Of a stretch of DNA of 64,000 nucleotides, positions 34,692 through 43,751 are shown piece by piece (within the stretch, counting starts at the first letter, position 1; every line of letters begins with the position of its first letter). The notes under the pieces were generated by a model that was not told the origin of the DNA, ran no database searches, and saw only the letters and a program-made list of their open reading frames with translations. Source of the DNA: Niveispirillum sp. Lineage in GTDB: Bacteria > Pseudomonadota > Alphaproteobacteria > Azospirillales > Azospirillaceae. The stretch is taken from assembly GCF_017996735.1 (NCBI RefSeq), contig NZ_JAGOGJ010000009.1, forward strand, positions 1-64,000, in the 5' to 3' direction. The position numbers and the translations under genes were made by a program.

Positions 34692-35552
34692 ATGTCGCAA
34701 TACCGACCCGACCCCGTTTCGGGCCGGCGAGGCTGGTACGGGGCGTTCGTCGCCGACGGGCAGCCCAAGATATCCGCAGCCCTGGCCGACATGATTCTGG
34801 GCATGGCCTCCTGGCGGATCTGGTTTTCCCTGGCCGCCGGGGACATAAGGCAAAAATATCGCGGATCGATCCTGGGGCCCCTGTGGGTCACCATCAGCAT
34901 GGCTGCCTTCACCATCGGGATTGGCATCGTCTATGCTAATCTGTTCAAGATCGACGTTCATGCCTATCTGCCACATGTCGCCGTCGGGATGGTGACATGG
35001 ACCCTGATCACCGGTCTTGTCACCGACAGTTGCCACGCGCTGATCGGGGCGGAGGGCTATCTGCGCCAGATGCGCCTGCCGCAGACGGTCTTTGTGTACA
35101 GGATCATCGCCCGCAACGCCCTGATCCTGGTCCACCATGTGCTGATCATTGTCGGGGTCCTGCTGTGGTTCGGCATCGCCGTTTCGCCGGTTGGCGTGAT
35201 CCTGTCCGTATTGGCGGCGCTGCTGCTGCTGGTCACCGGCTATGGCTGGGGCCTGGCCCTGGCCTGCATCTGCCTTCGGTTCCGCGACGTCGCCCAGATC
35301 GTGGCCACGATCATCACGGGTGCATTTTTCGTGACACCGGTGCTGTGGAAGGGCAGCTTCCTGGCGGAGGATCACCCCGTCCTGGTGTTCAACCCGTTCC
35401 ATTATCTGGTGGAGATCATGCGCCAACCGCTGACAACGGGTCATTCCGATCCGAAGCACTGGATGGTCGCGATCGGGATTGCGCTTCTGGGATTGGTTGT
35501 CGGCCTGCTGACGTTCCGCATCGCGCGGCCCCGGATCACTTACTGGATTTGA
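34692..35552 (+). CDS. ABC-2 type polysaccharide export permease (Wzm/KpsM-like)
   Basis: 286 residues. A soluble N-terminal stretch is followed by six TM segments. IRQKYRGSILGPLWVTISMA near residue 55 is the hallmark of Wzm/TagG permeases, and FVTPVLWKGSFL and NPFHYLVEIMR are also conserved. It moves lipid-linked glycan across the inner membrane with the ATPase encoded 6 bp downstream. Start chosen at 34692 after AGAGGGGAG. Confidence 0.92.
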   Translation: MSQYRPDPVSGRRGWYGAFVADGQPKISAALADMILGMASWRIWFSLAAGDIRQKYRGSILGPLWVTISMAAFTIGIGIVYANLFKIDVHAYLPHVAVGMVTWTLITGLVTDSCHALIGAEGYLRQMRLPQTVFVYRIIARNALILVHHVLIIVGVLLWFGIAVSPVGVILSVLAALLLLVTGYGWGLALACICLRFRDVAQIVATIITGAFFVTPVLWKGSFLAEDHPVLVFNPFHYLVEIMRQPLTTGHSDPKHWMVAIGIALLGLVVGLLTFRIARPRITYWI

Positions 35553-35558
35553 TCGCCG

Positions 35559-36308
35559 ATGTCCGTCCATATCAGTCTTCAAGATGTTTGCGTGCGGTTT
35601 CAGATCTTCGGGCTTCATGGCCGGTCGCTGAAAAAGACGGCCCTGAACCTGTCGACCGGCGGGCGTATCGGGGCGGATCAGGGATCGCATGTGCATATCG
35701 ATGCCCTGACCGACATCAATCTGGACCTGCATGAAGGCGACCGGATCGGCCTGATCGGACATAACGGCGCCGGCAAGAGCACGCTTTTGCGCACCATGGC
35801 CGGCATCTACGAACCGACGGCCGGCCGGGTCAGCGTGCAGGGACGGGTGGCGCCGATGTTCGATCTGATGCTGGGCATCGATCCGGACGCCACCGGCCGC
35901 GAGAATGTGCGCCTGCGGGGCCTGCTGCTGGGCATGAGCCCGGCCGACATCAATACCTATGCGGATGAGATCGGGGATTTTTCGGGGCTGGGCGGGTATC
36001 TCGACCTTCCCGTGAAGGTCTATTCGTCCGGGATGCTGCTGCGGCTGATGTTCGCCGTGGCCACCGCCATCTCACCGGAGATCCTGCTGCTGGATGAATG
36101 GATCACGGCCGGGGACGCCGCCTTCATGGAGCGGGCTGAACAGCGGGTGAACGGCCTGATCGACCGGGCCCGTATGCTGGTGATCGCCAGCCACAGCCGT
36201 CCGCTGATTGAAAGGCTTTGCAACAAGGTGGCCGTTCTGGAACATGGCCGCGTCGTCGATTTCGGGCCGCTGTCGCCCGCCCTGCTGGACCGCGCCCTGG
36301 CGGCGTGA
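35559..36308 (+). CDS. ABC transporter ATPase for polysaccharide export (Wzt/KpsT-like)
   Basis: 249 residues. Walker A GHNGAGKST, a degenerate signature YSSGM, Walker B ILLLDEW and the switch His in ASHSRPL are all present. The loop GLIGHNGAGKSTLLRTMAG and the YSSGM signature are diagnostic for the O-antigen/teichoic acid exporter group. There is no C-terminal carbohydrate-binding extension, so export does not rely on Wzt-type chain-end recognition. It is in one operon with the permease and the two glycosyltransferases. Confidence 0.92.
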   Translation: MSVHISLQDVCVRFQIFGLHGRSLKKTALNLSTGGRIGADQGSHVHIDALTDINLDLHEGDRIGLIGHNGAGKSTLLRTMAGIYEPTAGRVSVQGRVAPMFDLMLGIDPDATGRENVRLRGLLLGMSPADINTYADEIGDFSGLGGYLDLPVKVYSSGMLLRLMFAVATAISPEILLLDEWITAGDAAFMERAEQRVNGLIDRARMLVIASHSRPLIERLCNKVAVLEHGRVVDFGPLSPALLDRALAA

Positions 36309-36363
36309 GGGGGCGGCGTGACGGGGCGGGCCGCCGGGCCGGCATGGTTGATCGGGATGGGGC

Positions 36364-38589
36364 ATGCGGATCGTCGGTCATATCGAGAGCTACACGGACG
36401 GTACCCTGATCGGCTGGGCCTGGTCGCCCGACCATCCCGACCAGCGCCTTGTCCTGCTGGTTGAATATGGTGGTCAGCCCGTGGCCGCCGGGCTGGCCAA
36501 TCTGGACCGGCGGGATGTGGCGGCGGCTGGCCATGGCGACGGGCTGTGCGGTTTCCGCATCCGCGTGCATCTGCCGCCCGGTTCGGCACTCACGGTCCGG
36601 GAAATGTCCACCGGCACGGTCGCCTTCACCGATGTCACCGGCCCGGCCCCCCTTCCTGATACCGAGGACGCGCCGGCCCGGTCCGACATCGTGCAGGGCA
36701 ATGTGGACAATGTCCTGGGCGCCACCATCCGTGGCTGGTGCTGGCAGCCGGGCCGGCCGGACCGGCATGTCGTGGTCGAGGCCGTCATCGACGGCAAAGT
36801 GGTGACCACCGCCATCGCGGACAGGCTGCGGGGCGATCTGGTCAATGCCTGCATCGGCAAGGGAGACCACGCCTTCGAACTGCGCATGCCGTTCTGGTGC
36901 CTGGATGGCAGGGAACGCCATGTCATGGTGCATGCGCAAGGGCATGGCCCGCTGCATGAGACGCCTGTGCCCTTCATGTGCCTGGGCGGGGGGCCGATAT
37001 CGCTGCTGGAACAGGTGATGGCGGTGTCGGGCGCTGCACACAACCCCGAGGCTGATACGGCGGCGGCCCTGCTGCGCTGCTATCTGAACCAGATGCAGCA
37101 CTATCTGCCGGGCAGCATCGGTTTCGGCTATTATGCCGACTGGCGTGATGCCCTGACCGGTTCGCCGGCGGACGACATCCCGCCGGCCTTTGCCGGAACA
37201 CGGGCGGGGCTGGCCGCGTCGGTCCTGTCCCTGCGCACGCAGGGGGGGGCGGAAATGATGGCCGTCCTGGATGAAGGGGCCATCCTCTATCCGGGCGCCT
37301 TGACACGCGCGGCCCTTGCCCTGGAAGCCAGCGGTGACGACATCCTTTATGGCGACGCCGACATGCCCGTCGATGGTGGCACCCTGCCCTGGTTCCGCCC
37401 GGACTGGAACTATGATCTTTGCCTATCGCAGGATTATACGCGCGGACTGACCTTGTTCCGTGCCGAGGTGCTGCGGCGTGTCGGCCCCTGCCCTTCGGCA
37501 ACGGCACTGCGGATGCGGGCCCTGCTGGGTGGCGGGACGGAACCCCGTATCCATCACCTGCCAGAGGTGCTGTGCCATCTGACCCGCGCACCCGGCCCCG
37601 AACTGGCCGCCCAGGCGGCGCAGGCGGTGGGCGACCATCTGGCGGCCCGTGGGGTTACCGCAGCGCGCATCGTCACCATCGACACGGACGAAGGGCTGCG
37701 GCGGGTGGAATGGCCGGTACCCGCCCCCCCGCCCCTGTTCAGCCTGATCATCCCCACCCGGGACCGGCTGCATCTTGTCCGCGCCGCGGTGGAAAGCATC
37801 GAAAGCCGCACGGCCGGCGCGGATTACGAGATCATCATCATCGACAACCAGAGCTGCGAGCCGGAGACCATTGCCTGGCTGGCGCAGGGGCGGGAGCAGG
37901 GCAGGTTCCGCGTCATCTCCTACGACGCGCCCTTCAACTTCGCCGATATGAACAACCGTGCCGTGGAACAGGCGCGGGGCAGCATCATCGGCTTTATCAA
38001 CAATGACGTCGAACTGATCGGGAGCGGCTGGCTGCGGGTTGCCGCCGGCCTGCTGGCACGGCCTGAGGTGGGGGCCGTCGGCGCCCGGTTGCGCTTCTCT
38101 AACGGCATGATCCAGCATGGCGGCGTAATTGTCGGCACCGGCGGTCTGGCGGAAAACGCATTCCAGACCGTTCATGTCGACGACCGTGGATATTTCCACC
38201 GGACCCGGGTGGCCGGCAATTATAGCGCCGTGACGGCGGCCTGCCTGTTCTGCCGCCGCGCGGACTTCCTGCGTCTGGGCGGGTTCGATGCGGAGAACCT
38301 GCCCATCGCCTTCAACGATGTGGATTTTTGCCTGCGCCTGCGGGAAACGGGCGCCTTGATCGTCTGGACACCGGAGATCGATCTCTACCATCATGAAAGC
38401 CTGAGCCGCGGCCGCGACAGCACGCCGGAAAGGCTGGTGCGCGCCATGAAGGAGGAAAACTATATGCGGCGTCGCTGGAAGGATCTGTCGATGGCCGACC
38501 CTCACTACAATCCGAACCTGAACCTGGATGGCATGCCGTTCACCGGCCTGGCGCTTCCCCCCCGCCACCTCTGGAGGATCGGACGGTGA
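36364..38589 (+). CDS. GT2 family glycosyltransferase with two N-terminal GWxW repeats
   Basis: 741 residues. Residues 1-73 and about 108-178 are two copies of a small beta-rich module with the pattern GWxW, xxPxxxVxVxxxxDGxxV, A, RxDL, GxGDGxHxF. A linker of undefined fold follows. The GT-A domain (about 458-700) holds SLIIPTRDRLHLV, EIIIIDNQSCE, FINNDVELIGSGW (DxD-like) and AFNDVDFCLRLRE. It probably transfers a sugar onto a surface glycan handled by the upstream exporter. The modules recur at the N-terminus of the next protein. Confidence 0.85.
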   Translation: MRIVGHIESYTDGTLIGWAWSPDHPDQRLVLLVEYGGQPVAAGLANLDRRDVAAAGHGDGLCGFRIRVHLPPGSALTVREMSTGTVAFTDVTGPAPLPDTEDAPARSDIVQGNVDNVLGATIRGWCWQPGRPDRHVVVEAVIDGKVVTTAIADRLRGDLVNACIGKGDHAFELRMPFWCLDGRERHVMVHAQGHGPLHETPVPFMCLGGGPISLLEQVMAVSGAAHNPEADTAAALLRCYLNQMQHYLPGSIGFGYYADWRDALTGSPADDIPPAFAGTRAGLAASVLSLRTQGGAEMMAVLDEGAILYPGALTRAALALEASGDDILYGDADMPVDGGTLPWFRPDWNYDLCLSQDYTRGLTLFRAEVLRRVGPCPSATALRMRALLGGGTEPRIHHLPEVLCHLTRAPGPELAAQAAQAVGDHLAARGVTAARIVTIDTDEGLRRVEWPVPAPPPLFSLIIPTRDRLHLVRAAVESIESRTAGADYEIIIIDNQSCEPETIAWLAQGREQGRFRVISYDAPFNFADMNNRAVEQARGSIIGFINNDVELIGSGWLRVAAGLLARPEVGAVGARLRFSNGMIQHGGVIVGTGGLAENAFQTVHVDDRGYFHRTRVAGNYSAVTAACLFCRRADFLRLGGFDAENLPIAFNDVDFCLRLRETGALIVWTPEIDLYHHESLSRGRDSTPERLVRAMKEENYMRRRWKDLSMADPHYNPNLNLDGMPFTGLALPPRHLWRIGR

Positions 38590-39752
38590 TACGCGGCAAT
38601 TTCGACTGCATCGCCGGCCGGGATGTTTGCGGATGGGCCTGGGATTCCGAACAGCCACATGAACCCGTCCCGGTCACGGTCCTGTTCGATAATGTCGTTG
38701 TGGCTCAGGGACTGGCCAACCACCACCGGCCGGACCTGCAGGCGGCGGGGATCGGCCAGGGTATCCATGCGTTCTACATCGCCTTGCCGGAAGACCTGAT
38801 TGACGGGCGGACAGGCATCCTGACCGTCACCGCCGGCAATGGGCACAACCTGACCGGCAGCCCTGCCAGCATCCGCCTGCCCAACAATCGTTTCCGCCCC
38901 GTGCCGCCGCCCCCGGTGGCGCCGCCCCTGACGCTGGCCGTCTGCGCCATCGTCAAGGATGAACGCCCCTACCTGCTGGAATGGATCGCCCATCACCGGC
39001 TGGTCGGTGTCCAGCATTTTGTGCTGTTCGACAATGGCAGCACGGACCAGACGACGGCGCTGCTGTCCGGGCTGGCCAGGGCCGGTATCGTGGACCATGT
39101 CCCCTGGCCCGACATTCCGCACGTGGCACCCCAGATCCCCGCCTATATCGCGGGTCTGGCGCGGCTGTCCAACCGCTGCCGCTGGGTCGCCTTCATCGAT
39201 GCCGATGAATTCCTGAACCCGATAGACGGCCGCGACGTGCCATCGGTTCTGGCCGATCATGACGGGGCGGCCGGGCTGGTGGTGCCCTGGCGATTGTTCG
39301 GATCGAACGGCAGGCAGCAGCATGAGGACGACCTTGTCATCAGCCGCTTCACACGGCGGGCGGCGGCGGACCACCCCCTGAACCGTTCGGTGAAGACCAT
39401 CGTGCAGGCGCGTCTGGTCGCCCGCCCGGACATCCATGTACCCACCATCACCGATGGCACGCTGATCGATGAGCATGGGCGTGTGGCCGGCAGCCAGGGC
39501 CACCCGTCCCATCATGCCGTGCCCGATGCAAAGGCCCTGGTCATCAATCATTATTTCACGAAATCACAGGAGGAATGGGTCCGCAAACGGTCGCGTGGCC
39601 GCGCGACGGAACCCGCCCACAGCACGGCCCGCCTGCGTCCGGACGAGCATTTCCTGTCCCATGACATCAACGATATCGAGGATGCGGGCCTTGCCATCAG
39701 GGCGGACCGGGTGCGGGCGGAGATGGAGCGGCTGGCCTCGCTGCTGGCGTGA
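38586..39752 (+). CDS. GT92/DUF23-like glycosyltransferase with one N-terminal GWxW repeat
   Basis: 388 residues from a GTG at 38586 that overlaps the upstream stop as GTGA. Residues 1-69 are a third copy of the GWxW module (VCGWAWDSEQP, ANHHRPDLQAAG, GIHAF). The catalytic part starts LAVCAIVKDERPYLLEWIA, with HHRLVGVQHFVLFDNGSTD and FIDADEFL, the DxD site of the family. The C-terminus has INHYFTKSQEEWVRKRSRG. It is translationally coupled to the GT2 gene, so the two enzymes probably act on the same glycan. Confidence 0.87.
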   Translation: MIRGNFDCIAGRDVCGWAWDSEQPHEPVPVTVLFDNVVVAQGLANHHRPDLQAAGIGQGIHAFYIALPEDLIDGRTGILTVTAGNGHNLTGSPASIRLPNNRFRPVPPPPVAPPLTLAVCAIVKDERPYLLEWIAHHRLVGVQHFVLFDNGSTDQTTALLSGLARAGIVDHVPWPDIPHVAPQIPAYIAGLARLSNRCRWVAFIDADEFLNPIDGRDVPSVLADHDGAAGLVVPWRLFGSNGRQQHEDDLVISRFTRRAAADHPLNRSVKTIVQARLVARPDIHVPTITDGTLIDEHGRVAGSQGHPSHHAVPDAKALVINHYFTKSQEEWVRKRSRGRATEPAHSTARLRPDEHFLSHDINDIEDAGLAIRADRVRAEMERLASLLA

Positions 39753-39762
39753 GCACCACCCG

Positions 39763-40302
39763 TCACCCCGGACCGCGAGGGGCGAGCCGTTGCACCTGAC
39801 CCAGCAGCCCCCCTTCTTCAACCAGGAAGCCGGGCAGGCCTGCCGCTGCCGCCGCCGCCAGGTCTGACGCACGGTCGCCGATCAGGAAGCTGCGTGACAT
39901 GTCCACCGGCCAGCGCCGGGCCAGATCCAGGATCATGCCCGGTGCCGGCTTGCGGCACAGGCAGGCGGCGCGATACGCATTGATCACGGCGTCCGGGTGA
40001 TGGGGGCAATAGCACCAGTCATCCACCCGCGCGCCCCGACCGCGCAACCATTCATCCATCCAGGCATGAAGGTCGCGGACGGCCCCTTCATCATAGAGTC
40101 CACGGGCCACGCCGGACTGATTGGTCACCACAAACACGAAATAGCCGGCTTCGTTCAGGTGCCGGATCGCCGCCGGCACATCCGCCAGCCAGACGATCTG
40201 CCGGGGTTGGTGGGGATAGCCCGTATCCAGGTTCAGGACACCATCGCGGTCCAGAAAGGCCGCAGGCCGGGATGCCGGCCCCTTCTGGTCATTCATCGTC
40301 AT
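39763..40302 (-). CDS. gmhB: D-glycero-D-manno-heptose-1,7-bisphosphate 7-phosphatase-like HAD protein
   Basis: 179 residues. HAD motif I FLDRDGVLN (Asp18, Asp20), VVTNQSGVARG (motif II) and IGDRASD (motif IV) are present. The zinc loop C99-P-H101 ... C114-L-C116 has the GmhB spacing. It removes the 7-phosphate in ADP-heptose synthesis for LPS core, although some homologues act on other sugar bisphosphates. It is convergent with the glycosyltransferase gene, 10 bp apart. No other heptose genes are in the window. Confidence 0.87.
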   Translation of the reverse strand: MTMNDQKGPASRPAAFLDRDGVLNLDTGYPHQPRQIVWLADVPAAIRHLNEAGYFVFVVTNQSGVARGLYDEGAVRDLHAWMDEWLRGRGARVDDWCYCPHHPDAVINAYRAACLCRKPAPGMILDLARRWPVDMSRSFLIGDRASDLAAAAAAGLPGFLVEEGGLLGQVQRLAPRGPG

Positions 40303-40504
40303 CCCAGCATACCTGGCAATCTCCCCGTCGCCTGCCGGACGGCGGCCCGGCCGGTAGGGTGCCTTGCCAGCATGGGTGGCCGGCAGGGATTGGACAAGGG
40401 GGATGTTCGATGATCAGGCCGGCCCGACAGATGCGGGCACCATCATGGCATCCAGCAAAGTCCCGAAGACCGGCAACCGCCCGTCTTGCCCCGGCCGGAC
40501 AGGC

Positions 40505-41317
40505 TCAGCGCCCGATCACCGACCAGTAGCGTTCGGGAAACAGCCGCTGGATCAGGTCGGCCAGCCGCGCATCGCGGCCCACCAGCAGGCGGGAGCGGCG
40601 CTGTTCGACCCCGCGCACGATGATCTCCCCCGCCTCGGCCGGCGGCATGGTCAGCAGGCGCTGGGCCCGCGCCTTCTGTTCGGCCAGCCGTTCGGCACTC
40701 ACGCCCCGGGGCGGACGGGCATTGCTGGCGATGGATGTGGCGACCCCGCCGGGATGCACGATGGTGACGCCGATGGCACTGCCCGCCAGTTCATGGCGCA
40801 GTGCCTCGCTGAACCCGCGCACGGCGAACTTGGCGGCGGCATAGGCGGCCTGACCCGGCGGGGCGACGATGCCGAAGATGGAGGAAAGGTTGACCAGCCG
40901 CGCATCGTCGCTGGCTGAGAGAAGCGGGATGAAGGCACGCGTCATAGTGACCACGCCCTGGAAATTGATACCCATCAGCCAGTCAAAATCCGCCTCCGAC
41001 ACCTGGGTGAAGCTGCCGCCCAGCGCCACCCCGGCATTGTTGACCAGCAGGTCGGCCCCGCCGAACGAAGCCTGCACCTGCGCCGGCAAGGCGGCCACCG
41101 CCGCACGGTCGGCCACATCCAGCGGTGCGGCCAGCGCCTCCACCCCATGATCGGCCCTGGCCGCCAGGGCCGTGGCCTGTGCCGCCGGCAGATCGATATC
41201 GGTCAGCATCAGGCGGCAGCCCCGCCGGGCCAGCGACAGGGCAATGGCCCGGCCGATGCCGCCGCCGGCCCCGGTAATCACGGCCGTGCGGCCCCGCAAC
41301 TGCATGGGTTTGGTCAT
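40505..41317 (-). CDS. SDR family oxidoreductase paired with the monooxygenase
   Basis: 270 residues from the ATG at 41317, which overlaps the monooxygenase stop as ATGA. GAGGGIGRA (NAD(P) loop), VNNAGVA, and the catalytic Ser with YAAAK are in place. The tail with GVEQRRSRLLVGRDARLAD resembles SDRs often encoded beside flavin monooxygenases. It probably oxidises an alcohol to the ketone that the monooxygenase attacks, which is inference. Confidence 0.9.
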   Translation of the reverse strand: MTKPMQLRGRTAVITGAGGGIGRAIALSLARRGCRLMLTDIDLPAAQATALAARADHGVEALAAPLDVADRAAVAALPAQVQASFGGADLLVNNAGVALGGSFTQVSEADFDWLMGINFQGVVTMTRAFIPLLSASDDARLVNLSSIFGIVAPPGQAAYAAAKFAVRGFSEALRHELAGSAIGVTIVHPGGVATSIASNARPPRGVSAERLAEQKARAQRLLTMPPAEAGEIIVRGVEQRRSRLLVGRDARLADLIQRLFPERYWSVIGR

Positions 41318-42822
41318 GTCTTGTCTCCGTCCGGCCGCGGCCGGAATTCCAGGGTGCCGTCCGCCGGCTTGGAAAACAGGAAGGCGGCCAGATCGGCCAG
41401 ATAGTTCTGACGCACGCGCCAGGGCGGTCTTTCCCCCTGTGACGGCATATGCGCGCGTCCACGCCGCACATAGCCGGCGGTCAGGCCCAGCAGCGGCAGG
41501 CGCGCGGCGCCGGCATCCGCCGGACGCGGCACACAGACCCCATATCCCTGCTGGTCCATATGGTTCAGCAGGCGGCAGACCTGCCGGGCCGTCAGGTCGC
41601 ATTTCAGCGTCCAGGAGGCGTTAACATAGCCGATGGCCAGGGCATGGTTGGGCACATCGGACAGCATCATGCCGCGATAGACCAGCCGGTCGGCGATATC
41701 CACCGGCTGCCCGTCCAGGCTCAGCGTGGCGCCGCCCAGCAATTGCATCTCCAGGCCGGTGGCGGTGACGATGATGTCGGCCGCGATCTCCCGCCCATCC
41801 TCCAGACGCAGGCCGGTCGGGGTGAAACCCGCGATGCGGCCGGTGACAATCCCGGCTGCCCCCGATTTCAGCACAGTGAACAGATCGCCATCGGGCACCA
41901 GACAGACACGCTGGTCCCAGGGCGCATAGGTGGGCGTGAAATGGCGGTCCACATCCACGCCCGGCCCCACGGCATGGCGCACCGCCTCGATGATGCGGCG
42001 GCGGACCAGGGCGGGCCGGCGGCGCGACAGGCGATAGGTCAGCAGGCTCCACCCGATATATTTCCAGCGCACCAGCAGTGCCGCGAGACGTTCGGGCAGC
42101 AGCCGGTAAAGCCGTTCCGCCAGCCCGTCGCGGCGCGGGCGGGAAACGATATAGGTGGGGGAGCGCTGCAGCATCGTCACAAGCGCGCCCAGCCGGGCCA
42201 GCGCCGGGACCAGGGTCACGGCCGTGGCACCGCTGCCGACCACCACCACCTTGCGGCCGGTGACGTTCACATCGTCGGGCCAATGCTGGGGATGGATGAT
42301 GCGGCCCCGAAAATTGCCGATCCCCGCAAAGTCCGGCATATGGCCGTGATCATAGCGGTAATAGCCGCTGCACATGTAAAGGAAGCCGCAGCGCAGCCGC
42401 CTTGGCCCATCCGGCGTTTCCAGCGTGACCGTCCAGGCCTGGTCCCTGCTGGACCAGTCGGCACCGGTCACGCGCCAGCCGAAGCGGATATGCGGCAGCA
42501 CCCCGTATTCGCGGGCCGTATCCTCGATATAGTCGCGGATGGCGGGGCCGTCGGCGATGATCGCCGTCTCCTTCCAGGGGCGGAAGGGGAAACCCAGCGT
42601 GTGCATGTCGCTGTCCGACCGGATGCCGGGATACCGGAACAGGTCCCAGGTACCGCCGATCCGGTCCCGCGCCTCCACCACGGCCCAGCGCTTGCCGGGG
42701 CAATGCAGGGTCAGCCGGCAGGCGGCGTCGATGCCGGACAGGCCGGCCCCGACAATCAGCACATCAAGGATTTCAACGGATGGGTCGTCACGATCACGCG
42801 GATCGTTGGATGCGGGGGGCAA
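41314..42822 (-). CDS. flavin-containing monooxygenase, Baeyer-Villiger type
   Basis: 502 residues. FAD loop IVGAGLSGIDAA (about 23-34), GGTWDLFRYPGIRSDSD, the type I BVMO fingerprint F-x-G-x3-H-x3-W-P read as FRGRIIHPQHWP, and the NADPH loop VVGSGATAV. It would turn a ketone into an ester or lactone using NADPH and O2. The start at 42822 sits 15 bp from the TTACATTAATGTAA palindrome. The first gene of a two-gene operon with the SDR. Confidence 0.9.
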   Translation of the reverse strand: MPPASNDPRDRDDPSVEILDVLIVGAGLSGIDAACRLTLHCPGKRWAVVEARDRIGGTWDLFRYPGIRSDSDMHTLGFPFRPWKETAIIADGPAIRDYIEDTAREYGVLPHIRFGWRVTGADWSSRDQAWTVTLETPDGPRRLRCGFLYMCSGYYRYDHGHMPDFAGIGNFRGRIIHPQHWPDDVNVTGRKVVVVGSGATAVTLVPALARLGALVTMLQRSPTYIVSRPRRDGLAERLYRLLPERLAALLVRWKYIGWSLLTYRLSRRRPALVRRRIIEAVRHAVGPGVDVDRHFTPTYAPWDQRVCLVPDGDLFTVLKSGAAGIVTGRIAGFTPTGLRLEDGREIAADIIVTATGLEMQLLGGATLSLDGQPVDIADRLVYRGMMLSDVPNHALAIGYVNASWTLKCDLTARQVCRLLNHMDQQGYGVCVPRPADAGAARLPLLGLTAGYVRRGRAHMPSQGERPPWRVRQNYLADLAAFLFSKPADGTLEFRPRPDGDKT

Positions 42823-42837
42823 CGCGGCCTCCTTTAT

Positions 42838-42851
42838 TTACATTAATGTAA
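42838..42851. promoter_or_regulatory. perfect palindrome TTACATTAATGTAA, likely TetR-type operator
   Basis: A 14-bp perfect palindrome lies 15 bp before the monooxygenase ATG, between it and the divergent TetR gene. Its position over the 5' untranslated or promoter region suits repression. Confidence 0.65.
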
Positions 42852-42935
42852 TTAACAACTCTACGCGTCAGAGACAAGCGGCTTTCTCGCGTCCCGAGAG
42901 GGATTTCCTCGACCGGCGCGGGGTGGCGCACTATA

Positions 42936-42951
42936 TTGACAAGCATGTCAA
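42936..42951. promoter_or_regulatory. inverted repeat TTGACA-N4-TGTCAA over the TetR start
   Basis: TTGACAAGCATGTCAA covers the ATG at 42945. The 6-bp arms are perfect around a 4-nt centre. This is a typical TetR-family operator form, so autoregulation by blocking initiation is plausible. The same sequence also contains a TTGACA that could serve as a -35 element. Confidence 0.55.
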
Positions 42952-43550
42952 CAGAACCCGCCAAGCCCGCCCGCCGTCCCCGCCGCAACCCGGACGAAGT
43001 CCGCCGTCTGGCCCTGGAGGCGGCGCGCGCCTGCCTTGTGGAAGCCGGACCCGGCGCCGTCACCCTGCAGGAGGTGGGGCGCCGCATCGGCATGACCCAT
43101 GTGAACCTGATCCATCATTTCGGTTCGGCCGCCGGGTTGCAGACGGCCCTGATGGCGATGATCCTGTGCGACCTGAACGCGGCGCTGGGCGAGGCCATCA
43201 CCCGCATCCTGTCGGATGACCCGCTGGCGCAGCGGGAGATGATCGATATCGTCTTCGACGCCTACAGCCAGGGGGGTGCCGCCAAGCTGGCGGCCTGGAT
43301 CGCGATCAGTGGCGATACGGATCGGTTCGAACCGATCCGCCTGTCCATCCAGGCGCTGGTCCGGGAGATTGAGAAGCGGCTGCCCCCCAACAGCGAACTG
43401 TCCATCGGGCGGCTGAAATCCAGCATCCTGTTCATCGCCCATAACGCCTTCGCCGACGCTCTTATCGGCGGCTTCATGCGCGACGCCCTGGACCGGGAAC
43501 CGGACGCCACCCGCAAGATGGTCGCCCGGCTGCTGCCGTCTTTTTATTAG
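42945..43550 (+). CDS. TetR family transcriptional regulator
   Basis: 201 residues from the ATG at 42945. An in-frame TTG at 42936 would add three residues. An Arg/Pro-rich tail is followed by the HTH (VTLQEVGRRIGMTHVNLIHHFG, about 38-59), then a helical ligand domain. It is divergent from the monooxygenase-SDR operon and presumably controls it. The gene is followed by a long hyphenated palindrome. Confidence 0.92.
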   Translation: MSTEPAKPARRPRRNPDEVRRLALEAARACLVEAGPGAVTLQEVGRRIGMTHVNLIHHFGSAAGLQTALMAMILCDLNAALGEAITRILSDDPLAQREMIDIVFDAYSQGGAAKLAAWIAISGDTDRFEPIRLSIQALVREIEKRLPPNSELSIGRLKSSILFIAHNAFADALIGGFMRDALDREPDATRKMVARLLPSFY

Positions 43551-43605
43551 GGCGGCTCCTTTGTTGCTCCCTCAACGTTTGGGCTGTAGGGATTCCTCTC
43601 CCTTC

Positions 43606-43722
43606 CACCGTCACCCCGGCGAAAGCCGGGGCCCAGCTTAAGGCGCGATTAGCGCCGATATGGCAAATATCGTGGCAGACGCCGCTCTGCGCTGGGTCCC
43701 GGCTTTCGCCGGGATGACGGTA
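43606..43722. repeat. alphaproteobacterial palindromic repeat (CGGCGAAAGCCGGG type)
   Basis: ACCGTCACCCCGGCGAAAGC (from 43608, continuing to about 43637) is mirrored by GCTGGGTCCCGGCTTTCGCC (from 43691, continuing to 43722). Each arm also folds on itself (CCCGGC-GAAA-GCCGGG). Short elements with this core recur in many alphaproteobacterial genomes. It lies between convergent genes and could act as a bidirectional transcription stop. Confidence 0.8.
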
Positions 43723-43751
43723 GAGTTGGTGGCGATGAGGGTGCCCACCCC

